Assembly: GCF_022531965.1 (NCBI RefSeq)
Contig: NZ_CP092831.1
Coordinates: forward strand, 772,001-836,000
DNA: 64,000 nucleotides
Reading direction: 5' to 3'
Source of the DNA: Paenibacillus peoriae
GTDB taxonomy: Bacteria; Bacillota; Bacilli; Paenibacillales; Paenibacillaceae
The first letter of the stretch is position 1; each line of letters begins with the position of its first letter. The notes beneath the pieces were generated by a model. That model was not told the origin of the DNA and did no database searches. It saw nothing but the letters and a program-made list of their open reading frames with translations. The position numbers and the translations under genes were made by a program. Shown here in pieces: positions 52,697 to 59,222 of this stretch.

Positions 52697-53161
52697 TTAT
52701 AGCATTTTTTTGAGCTGGGATATACGGGCTTGGGAAACCTCAAGTATTTTGGCATATTCGTGCTGTGCTGCATTGGGGTGCTTTTGCATTAATTCTTTTA
52801 GACTTTCGATCATCTGTTGTGTCGATCGCCGCAGACGTTTGGACTCTTTATTAGATCGTTGTGAGTTGGATAAAGCTGATTTGGCTGGTCTTAGGACTGG
52901 GCTGAAATTTACCCCCTTCTTTAAACTCTCAATACATTCCCCGCAAATAAAGCTGTCTCTAAAATAAGTTAATTGTTCTGTTGAACCACACATTTTACAC
53001 GTCACCCCAGTATATTTTCGAAAGGCGAGAATACCGGTTTCCTCATCTGCAAAAATCTCAACAGGATCACCCACATTATAATCCATGGAAATTCGCATTT
53101 CTTTGGGAATAACGATACGGCCTAACGCATCTAGGGGACGTGTCATACCTGTACTTTTCAA
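52697..53161 (-). CDS. AbrB/SpoVT-type regulator with zinc ribbon and C-terminal HTH
   Basis: 154 residues. Residues 1-50 are an AbrB swapped-hairpin DNA-binding domain (GMTRPLDALGRIVIPKEMRISMDYNVGDPVEIF), with the typical start of AbrB/Abh/SpoVT. C55-x2-C58 and C73-x2-C76 form a zinc-ribbon-like unit (TCKMCG...FICGEC). After a basic linker, residues 132-152 (AAQHEYAKILEVSQARISQL) look like an added helix-turn-helix. TTG start with GGAGG 7 bases upstream. AbrB proteins are usually 80-95 residues; the three-part architecture is unusual. Targets unknown. Confidence 0.82.
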   Translation of the reverse strand: MKSTGMTRPLDALGRIVIPKEMRISMDYNVGDPVEIFADEETGILAFRKYTGVTCKMCGSTEQLTYFRDSFICGECIESLKKGVNFSPVLRPAKSALSNSQRSNKESKRLRRSTQQMIESLKELMQKHPNAAQHEYAKILEVSQARISQLKKML

Positions 53162-53380
53162 ATGATAACCTCCTTTTTTATATCCTTATAATACTAAATA
53201 GTTATGATAAAAAAGAATAGGCTTAGAGAAGCAATCGCATATATTTAGTAAACTGTTGAAAAGTATACAAGTAATTACCAATATGTGTTTATTTATTGAG
53301 GGGTGTGTGAGGGTAATTATAAAGAATTACCGATATATATTCATAAATAATATTCTAGTTGGCAATAAAATTTTTAGTAA

Positions 53381-53632
53381 TACGGGATAAGGAGCAAGCT
53401 GTGGAGGCAATCGATTCCCATGCTGTATGAGGTGGCGTTTGGTGTGTAGAATTGGATGCAATATAAGGCGGTGCGGGTATGAACTCGATTAGCACGTGAA
53501 GGTCTTCAGACCGACCAGATTGTGGACGATATTATCAGCCATGTTGACGATTTTGGTTATGAGGCACAAATGCCCACGTTCTATTTTCTGTCCGGACTGA
53601 CGGGCAATAAGAAGGTTGCCTCGCTGCTGTAA
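53381..53632 (+). pseudogene. Decayed gene with in-frame stops
   Basis: A single frame is coherent over about 84 codons but interrupted by TAG (at 53447) and TGA (near 53480): SIPMLYEVAFGV-stop-NWMQYKAVRV-stop-TRLAREGLQTDQIVDDIISH, then VDDFGYEAQMPTFYFLSGL and TGNKKVASLL before the final TAA. The 3' half without stops looks conserved. The family is unknown to me. It fits a dead gene between the AbrB regulator and the next MerR gene. Confidence 0.5.
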
Positions 53633-53733
53633 GGTAGTAGGAATCTTAATTTTGCACTCTTTACTATGAAAACTTATACTTATCGTTAAAGCTGACTTGA
53701 AGAGAAAATTTAAGAATGAGGAGGGGAATAACC

Positions 53734-54105
53734 ATGTACTCCATTAAAGAAGTTCAAATCAAGAGCGGATTGCCCGCATCTACCCTTCGTTATTATGAAA
53801 AAGAAGGCATATTACCTGATGTCGGTCGGGATGAAGGGGGAAGAAGGGTATATACCGAAAAACAAATCGATTGGATCAGGTTCCTTATGGCTATGAAAGA
53901 TACAGGGATGACCATTGAAGAAATTAAGGCATACCTTGAGCTAAATGTAAAAGGAGAAGCCACAATCCAAGAGAGAAGAGATTTCCTTGTAGCCCACAAA
54001 AAGAAGGTGGAGGAACATGTGGCACAAACGCAGCACAATTTGGAGAAAATTATTCAAAAGATAGCTTTTTATGATCGTGTGGTTATGGGAAAAAGCCTCT
54101 CTTAG
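53734..54105 (+). CDS. MerR-family transcriptional regulator
   Basis: 123 residues. Winged helix YSIKEVQIKSGLPASTLRYYEKEGILPDVGR and RVYTEKQIDWIRFLMAMKDTGMTIEEIKAYL followed by a dimer coiled coil (KKKVEEHVAQTQHNLEKIIQKIA). ATG 53734 is set by GAGGAGGGG; the ATG 18 bases earlier overlaps that site. AdhR-like in length, though no Cys for carbonyl sensing is seen. No target gene is adjacent, and a terminator follows. Confidence 0.87.
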   Translation: MYSIKEVQIKSGLPASTLRYYEKEGILPDVGRDEGGRRVYTEKQIDWIRFLMAMKDTGMTIEEIKAYLELNVKGEATIQERRDFLVAHKKKVEEHVAQTQHNLEKIIQKIAFYDRVVMGKSLS

Positions 54106-54151
54106 GTATCGTTTGATCTGTAAATAGTGGTTAAGTCAAATCGAATATATG

Positions 54152-54197
54152 GAGCCCCCGGCATATTTGAAAATACGCGTTGGTGGGCTTTTTTTGC
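54152..54197 (+). terminator. Terminator after the MerR gene
   Basis: AGCCCCCG / TGGTGGGCT stem with an AT loop and T7. Confidence 0.7.
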
Positions 54198-54314
54198 ATA
54201 GTTATCTAAAGATGCCGATTGTAGGTCGCAAGTATGAAAAATGGTTGGTAAATGAGCGGTTCACAATGCGCTTATAGGGTAAAAGTGTAGTACCAAGGTG
54301 GGCAAGTGGGGGCG

Positions 54315-54345
54315 TTGACTCTCACGCCACGTGAGACTGTAGACT
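54315..54345 (+). promoter_or_regulatory. MerR-type operator/promoter with 19-base spacer
   Basis: -35 TTGACT (54315-54320), 19-base spacer, -10 TAGACT (54340-54345). Within the spacer a dyad CTCACG-CCA-CGTGAG (54321-54335, seven-base arms counting flanking T/A). This is the layout of MerR-activated promoters (Mta/TipA-like), directly ahead of the TipAS-type gene. Confidence 0.75.
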
Positions 54346-54369
54346 GTCAGGCAAGGGAGGTGAAGCGGA

Positions 54370-55134
54370 ATGGCTTATACGGTGAAGGAAGTATCTAATC
54401 TGTCGGGAATCAGCGTACGAACCTTGCATTATTATGATGAAATAGGATTGCTGAAACCGCATCATATTGGAAATAATGGATATCGCTATTACGAACAGGA
54501 ACAACTGTTGAGGCTTCAGCAAATCATGGTATATAGGGAACTGGATTTGCCTTTATCTGAAATTGGAAATGTGCTGGAGCAAACCAAGGAACAAAAGGCC
54601 GAGGTTTTGCAAGAGCATCGAGCCAAGGTCGAGGCCAAAGTCTTCCGCTTGCATACTCTCCTACAAACCATCGACGAAACGGTGGCTCATTTGAAAGGGG
54701 AACAAGCAATGAAACCAGAGCAAATGTACCAAGGGTTTAACCCGGAAAAGCAGGAAATGTATGAACATGATTTGACAGACCGTTATGGTCAAGAGGCTCA
54801 GAAAACAATTCAGGAGAGCAAGACGGCGACGGAGAACTGGAGCAAAGAGGATTATTTGGATTCGCAGGCAGAGGCTGACCAGATTCATCGACGGCTGGCT
54901 GAAGCCATGAATAAAGGATTGAAGCATAACAGTGAAGAAGTACAGGCGCTGATCCGCCGTCATCTTCAATGGGTAAGCCGATTTTATACTCCTACCGCAG
55001 AAATTTATAGCGGGCTGGGAGATTTGTATGTCGAGCATGAGGATTTCAATAAAATGTATGAAGGCTATCGCCCCGGGCTGGCTGAGTATTTGCGAGACGG
55101 AATGAAGGTGCTGGCCGAACGGGAATTAAACTAG
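54370..55134 (+). CDS. MerR-family multidrug-responsive activator with TipAS domain (Mta/TipA-like)
   Basis: 254 residues. N-terminal MerR winged helix (YTVKEVSNLSGISVRTLHYYDEIGLLKPHHIGNNGYRYYEQEQLLRLQQI), coiled coil (about 80-120) and a C-terminal TipAS antibiotic-recognition domain (about 130-250, MYEGYRPGLAEYLRDGMKVLA). TipAS binds thiopeptides and other drugs and then activates its own promoter and transporter genes. GGGAGGTG upstream. It has the expected 19-base-spacer promoter in front. No efflux gene is adjacent. Confidence 0.92.
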   Translation: MAYTVKEVSNLSGISVRTLHYYDEIGLLKPHHIGNNGYRYYEQEQLLRLQQIMVYRELDLPLSEIGNVLEQTKEQKAEVLQEHRAKVEAKVFRLHTLLQTIDETVAHLKGEQAMKPEQMYQGFNPEKQEMYEHDLTDRYGQEAQKTIQESKTATENWSKEDYLDSQAEADQIHRRLAEAMNKGLKHNSEEVQALIRRHLQWVSRFYTPTAEIYSGLGDLYVEHEDFNKMYEGYRPGLAEYLRDGMKVLAERELN

Positions 55135-55170
55135 CAACAGCTGATGAAAGGGCTTAAATGATATGAAAAA

Positions 55171-55218
55171 GAGGTGAACAACAAGCCGATTTGACGGCCT
55201 GCTGTTCACCCTTTTTTT
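55171..55218. terminator. Bidirectional terminator between the TipAS gene and the Q-rich gene
   Basis: AGGTGAACA / TGTTCACC and inner GCCG / CGGC pairing, with flanking T7 and A tracts. Confidence 0.85.
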
Positions 55219-55230
55219 GTGTAAAACAGC

Positions 55231-55707
55231 TTACATGCTGCTTGGTACTGTTCTCATGCCTTGCTGACTGCTGTTTCCGAACTGCTGCATGTTACCACTG
55301 CCTGCAAAATGCTGTCCGGTCGACCCCATATGCTGCGGAAAGCTGTGATTCATATGGCTTCCTGCACTAAAGGTGGATGGTTGCATACTACGGGAAGCAT
55401 AGTTATCGCCAAATCCAGGCTGAGTCATTTGGCTGCTCGAGCGGATAGTGTTTTCCAGCTGACTACACAGTTGAATAACTTGTTGGTATTGTTGCATAGC
55501 TTTTTGGTGGTCCTGGATTGCGGTTTGGATCATTTGAGCTGCATTACGTTCACGTTGCATCAGGTTTTCAAGGCTGGATGCATTTTGTTGCTCTTGTTGC
55601 AGCAACTGCTGATACATGGCGGTTCCTTGCTGTGTTTGTTGTGCCAATTGCTGAATAATTTGTTCACATTGATGAAGTTGTTGTTGTGGAGCCATGTTGT
55701 TGAACAT
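55231..55707 (-). CDS. Glutamine-rich hypothetical protein, possibly spore-associated
   Basis: 158 residues, Gln-rich throughout. The N-terminal half (about 7-90) is a coiled coil of QQ-rich heptads (LHQCEQIIQQLAQQTQQG...QNASSLENLMQRERNAAQMI), and the C-terminal half is low complexity in Ser, Gly, Met and Gln (MQPSTFSAGSHMNHSFPQHMG). There is no signal or membrane segment. Similar Q-rich proteins in Bacillus and Paenibacillus accompany spore coats; no motif proves it here. Start ATG has GAAGGAG about 7-10 bases upstream. Confidence 0.7.
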   Translation of the reverse strand: MFNNMAPQQQLHQCEQIIQQLAQQTQQGTAMYQQLLQQEQQNASSLENLMQRERNAAQMIQTAIQDHQKAMQQYQQVIQLCSQLENTIRSSSQMTQPGFGDNYASRSMQPSTFSAGSHMNHSFPQHMGSTGQHFAGSGNMQQFGNSSQQGMRTVPSSM

Positions 55708-55797
55708 TGATCATCAATCTCCTTCGCCGGATAGTTTTGGGTTTCAGACCCTCCTATATTGTGGCGAAGGAAGACGATATATATGCGCTATTTTTGG

Positions 55798-56277
55798 TTA
55801 TAGGCTGGCTAACAGAATAGCCGTAAATTCCTCTAGGAATACACGATCTTCGTGATCAAAACGACCTTTAAGTGGGCTGTCAATGTCCAGCACTCCTATC
55901 AGCTCCCCATTCTTGACAAGGGGAATAACGATTTCACTATTGGAAGCAGCGTCACAGGCAATATGTCCTGGAAACGCATGTACATCATCTATAACAAGCG
56001 TTCGTTGTTCTGCTGCTGCGGTACCGCATACGCCACGTCCCAACGGAATCCGTATACATGCAGGTAAGCCCTGGAAAGGACCAAGTACAAGCTCAGTGCC
56101 ATCATAAAGATAGAAACCGCTCCAGTTAATATTTGGAAGGAAGTGACCGAGTAATGCTGAAGCATTTGCTAGATTAGCAATGGTATTGGATTCATCATGA
56201 ATCAGTGCCCGGAGTTGCCCGAGAACGGATTCGAATTGTTCATGACGTGTGCCTTCGTAAGGTATAGTTTGAAACAT
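55798..56277 (-). CDS. msrC: Free methionine-(R)-sulfoxide reductase, GAF fold (fRMsr)
   Basis: 159 residues of the GAF-type fRMsr family, which reduces free Met-R-sulfoxide in the cytosol. The three catalytic/structural cysteines Cys74 (LPACIRI), Cys84 (GRGVCGTAA) and Cys108 (HIACDA) have the same 10/24 residue spacing as Cys84/94/118 of E. coli MsrC. Conserved NWSGFYLYD and SNSEIVIPL are also seen. Single minus-strand gene, upstream of the Q-rich gene. Confidence 0.93.
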   Translation of the reverse strand: MFQTIPYEGTRHEQFESVLGQLRALIHDESNTIANLANASALLGHFLPNINWSGFYLYDGTELVLGPFQGLPACIRIPLGRGVCGTAAAEQRTLVIDDVHAFPGHIACDAASNSEIVIPLVKNGELIGVLDIDSPLKGRFDHEDRVFLEEFTAILLASL

Positions 56278-56549
56278 GTAGAGTTCACGCTCCTAACATT
56301 AAATTTTCACATGAAGTGCTGTATAAATCGCCAAAAATAGGTAATTATGCAATTCGCTTTTACCATTGGTTAATTAATTTAAGATATAACGATTGTGTAT
56401 ATTCAGTCAAGTGGAAAACTATACGTTTTAGCGGGGCAAACAATATCGAAAGTAATTCAGCAAGGGTTGCCCTCATCTGTTTCCAGCTTATCCTCTATGG
56501 GTAAAAACAGTGTAACATGGTTGGCCTAGGCCAGGGAGGAGTTACAATT

Positions 56550-56855
56550 ATGCATGCAGATGTTCAGAACTTGTTTATCCGTATACAGATGCTTTCTTAT
56601 GCACATCAGAACGATCTCACGATAAGAGATATTCAACCTGTGTTGGAAGAGCGCGGTTACCGTGTAGGAGAACGTGAGGTCAAGCAGGAGCTTGAAAACC
56701 TGACGCAGGAAAACTTTCTGACACCGCATGATGATATGTACAGCATTACCGGTGCAGGGATCGATGAATTACAGGAAATTCAGTCGATGCTGGACGTACT
56801 GTACAAGGATGTTGTGAAGAAAGCGACACGCACCACTACCCGTGTCTCTTCTTAA
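56550..56855 (+). CDS. Hypothetical protein, winged-helix-like, 101 residues
   Basis: Small soluble protein, mostly helical, with a pattern (LTIRDIQPVLEERGYRVGEREVKQELENLTQENFL) that resembles a winged helix. The family is not recognised. GGGAGG about 10 bases before ATG 56550 supports this start; an in-frame ATG 33 bases earlier lies before that site. Basic, threonine-rich C-terminus (KKATRTTTRVSS). Monocistronic, followed by a strong hairpin. Confidence 0.65.
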   Translation: MHADVQNLFIRIQMLSYAHQNDLTIRDIQPVLEERGYRVGEREVKQELENLTQENFLTPHDDMYSITGAGIDELQEIQSMLDVLYKDVVKKATRTTTRVSS

Positions 56856-56923
56856 AAGGCTTAGATGCTCAATACTTTTGATTCGGAAGACAAGCTCTCA
56901 AACGGTTTAATCTCTTATAAAAT

Positions 56924-56972
56924 AGAAGATGCCCTTCTAATTCCTAATCCTAGGAACAGAAGGGCATCTTCT
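56924..56972 (+). terminator. Strong hairpin, probable terminator
   Basis: AGAAGATGCCCTTCT / AGAAGGGCATCTTCT, a 15-bp perfect stem, but an ATATATA sequence rather than a T run follows. Transcription end is likely but not textbook. Confidence 0.6.
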
Positions 56973-57079
56973 ATATATATAAGCTTCTCAGCTTTAAATA
57001 AGGTTGTGTTTGTTGAAGGTGTGTGCTTAAATGTAGCGTATATTTATTGTCATTTTAAATGCTGGAAGGATGATTGAAC

Positions 57080-57676
57080 ATGTGTGCATATGCATGTAAG
57101 GGGCATATACCACCGCAGGAAAGTTCGCGTCTTCGGCTGCGAAGGATGGAAAGCGGGGATGCGGCTACGATGTTCGCTTGCTGGTCTGACCCGGAGGTTC
57201 ACCGTTATATGAACCTTTCTGGTATGTCAGGGCGTGAGGACGCAGAGGATATGATTGAGCTGTTGAATGAGCTGGCGAAGACGGAGGATGCGCTGCGCTG
57301 GGGAATAGAGCTGAAGGAGAACGGGAAGTTGATTGGAAGCTGTGGTTTTAATTATTGGCAGACAGAGGGAGCTTATAAAGCTGAGATTGGTTATGAGATA
57401 GCCAAGCCTTATTGGCGACAGGGTTACATGACCGAGGCGCTAAGCTTGGTGCTGTCATTCGGGTATAACACGATTCGGTTGAATCGGATCGAAGCGCTGG
57501 TGGACCCGCGCAATACAGGCTCGCAAGCTCTGCTGTCCTCGATGGGCTGGACACAGGAAGGACTGTTGCGGCAGGTACAGCATACATCTACAGGCTTTAA
57601 GGATATGCTGATGTATTCTTTACTGCATGAAGAATGGCTCAGACTGGAGGCACAACGAAATGCTGTTTCAGTATAA
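57080..57676 (+). CDS. GNAT-family acetyltransferase (RimJ/RimL-like)
   Basis: 198 residues with the RimJ/L pattern: SSRLRLRRMESGDAATMFACWSDPEVHRYM, acetyl-CoA motif YEIAKPYWRQGYMTEAL (about 108-124), and RIEALVDPRNTGSQALLSSMGWTQEGLLRQ. Acceptor unknown: ribosomal-protein N-terminus, drug or peptide. ATG 57080 has AAGGA upstream. Overlaps the start of the ecfT-like gene by 17 bases (different frame), so the two are coupled. Confidence 0.87.
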   Translation: MCAYACKGHIPPQESSRLRLRRMESGDAATMFACWSDPEVHRYMNLSGMSGREDAEDMIELLNELAKTEDALRWGIELKENGKLIGSCGFNYWQTEGAYKAEIGYEIAKPYWRQGYMTEALSLVLSFGYNTIRLNRIEALVDPRNTGSQALLSSMGWTQEGLLRQVQHTSTGFKDMLMYSLLHEEWLRLEAQRNAVSV

Positions 57677-58418
57677 CGGCGGTTCATCACCACTGCACAG
57701 ACTAGGGCCGTTAAGTAAGCTAATATGGGTGGGATGCTTTAGCCTCCTGTCGATGGTTTGGGATTCGACGCTGCGGGAAGCAGTTCTCTTGGCTGTACTG
57801 ATTGCTGTGGCTGGCTTGGGCGCACGTTTGACCTTAGCACGCCAGCTTCGGGCTATGTCATTCCTGATTGGGTTAGGCATCCCATATTTTATATTGTCTA
57901 TCCTAGCGATTCGAGAAGGACATCCCGTGGCTTCATGGGGACCCATTGTCATTACAGCAGAGGGACTGGACATCGCAGGGGCGTTAACGTTGCGGATTTT
58001 TGTGTTGTTTTTGGCGTCTTATATCTATCTCTCGACGACCGATCCCCGAGATTTTGTGCAGGCATTGAATCTGCGCTTGCGTGTTCCTTATCGGTTTGCG
58101 TTCGGTATTTCAGTGGCACTGACGTTTCTCCCCTTATTGGAAGAAGAAGGGCGAACCATTATGGCAGCACGGCGTGTTCGTGGACAGGAACCACCACGAG
58201 GGTGGAGCCATCGGTTATCATGGTGGAGCGGGTATGCGGCTGCCGTGTTGGTGAATGCTGTAAGACGGGTTCAGCAGACGGCGCTGGCTATGGAGGGCAA
58301 AGGTTTCGGTGCTTATGCGGAACGGACTTATCTTCGTACACTGAAGAATGGGCGTTTAGGCAACTTATGTGCTGTGACTGCTGTAGTAGCTACGGCTGTT
58401 TTAGGGTGGAGCTTATAA
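57660..58418 (+). CDS. ECF transporter transmembrane subunit (EcfT; YkoC-like)
   Basis: 253 residues, 5-6 helices. The EcfT coupling helices carry the characteristic Ala-Arg-Gly motifs MAARRVRG and AMEGKGFG (both about residues 160-225) that contact the ATPases. GGAGG is 9 bases before ATG 57660. It overlaps the preceding GNAT gene and is followed by the S subunit (58575) and the ATPase (59223), the YkoC-YkoE-YkoD set. No thiamine riboswitch is seen. Confidence 0.9.
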   Translation: MLFQYNGGSSPLHRLGPLSKLIWVGCFSLLSMVWDSTLREAVLLAVLIAVAGLGARLTLARQLRAMSFLIGLGIPYFILSILAIREGHPVASWGPIVITAEGLDIAGALTLRIFVLFLASYIYLSTTDPRDFVQALNLRLRVPYRFAFGISVALTFLPLLEEEGRTIMAARRVRGQEPPRGWSHRLSWWSGYAAAVLVNAVRRVQQTALAMEGKGFGAYAERTYLRTLKNGRLGNLCAVTAVVATAVLGWSL

Positions 58419-58437
58419 AGTGAAGCCTCTTATTTTT

Positions 58438-58484
58438 AGTCTTATTGTCAACCTATGAAATACAATTAGGTTGACAATAAGACT
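58438..58484. repeat. 17-bp perfect inverted repeat between the ecfT-like and S-component genes
   Basis: 17 bases at 58438-58454 (AGTCTTATTGTCAACCT) pair exactly with 58468-58484, loop 13 bases. No T run follows on either strand, so it is not a terminator. The fully matched stem could protect or process the transcript, or adjust T:S:A subunit ratio. Confidence 0.7.
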
Positions 58485-58574
58485 GCAGATGAATACATTT
58501 ATACAGTAGCAGCTTGTATAAGGATCAGAGCTGCAATCTTATAGATTAGATAGGGAGAGGAGTCAAGAATACAT

Positions 58575-59162
58575 ATGAAGGAATCTCGTATGTTTGCAAA
58601 GTTTACAACGCTGGATATCGTACTCATGGCGATGCTGGCCACGTTGAACGGCGTCATGACCGTGTATTTGTCGCTCATTAACAAAACATTAAACAGTCTG
58701 GGAGGGCCTATCGCAACTTCCACTATTGTCGGTCTGTACATGATATACGGTTTGTTGGCCTATTATATTATTCGTAAGCCGGGTACGGCGGTTATTGCTT
58801 ATGCTTTTGGTGCGGTAGTGCAGTCTTTTATGGGCTCTGCCTATGGAATTGCTTCTATTATTGCGGCGGCTGTCTGCTATATGATTGCGGCTGAGTTGGT
58901 ATTTGCTTTGTTGCGGTATCGGCGCTGGAACGCAGTTTCGCTGATGCTAGTGGGTGGGGCTATGGTTCCGCTGTGGTTTATTGTGGCAGCCAATATGTTT
59001 GGCTATATGCATTGGGGGTGGAAGGTGCTGACGATTGCACTGGTCGTTCGTATCCTGAGCGGCATTGTCCTGTGTGGTCTGCTGACGAAAGTGCTGGGCG
59101 ATGCCTTAAATCGTACGGGACTGTTAAAACGGTTTGAACTAGGACGCGCTTCACGTGCATAG
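58575..59162 (+). CDS. ECF transporter substrate-binding (S) component, YkoE-like
   Basis: 195 residues, six predicted helices, YkoE family pattern (TTLDIVLMAMLATLNGVMTVYLSLINK, IRKPGTAVIAYAFGAVVQSFMGSAYG, AAELVFALLRYRRW). YkoE proteins bind thiamine or its HMP precursor. Gene order EcfT-S-EcfA differs slightly from ykoFEDC of Bacillus, and no YkoF is present. GAGAGGAG upstream about 12 bases. No TPP riboswitch precedes, so regulation may differ. Confidence 0.85.
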   Translation: MKESRMFAKFTTLDIVLMAMLATLNGVMTVYLSLINKTLNSLGGPIATSTIVGLYMIYGLLAYYIIRKPGTAVIAYAFGAVVQSFMGSAYGIASIIAAAVCYMIAAELVFALLRYRRWNAVSLMLVGGAMVPLWFIVAANMFGYMHWGWKVLTIALVVRILSGIVLCGLLTKVLGDALNRTGLLKRFELGRASRA

Positions 59163-59222
59163 CCGTGGGTGGCTATGCATGTGGTTATATCTTCAACAAT
59201 GGGGATCGAGGATATTTCAGTT

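Noticed and set aside
57758..58423. 221-codon frame overlapping the ecfT-like gene in another frame
   Set aside because: Cys/Ser/Gly-rich shadow with no ribosome site; the EcfT frame has clear family motifs.
58438..58484. 17-bp hairpin as an intrinsic terminator
   Set aside because: No T run follows in either direction, and the downstream genes belong to the same transporter.
56856..58574. TPP riboswitch before the YkoE-type operon
   Set aside because: Looked for the conserved TPP core sequences and found none by eye; a covariance scan would be decisive.
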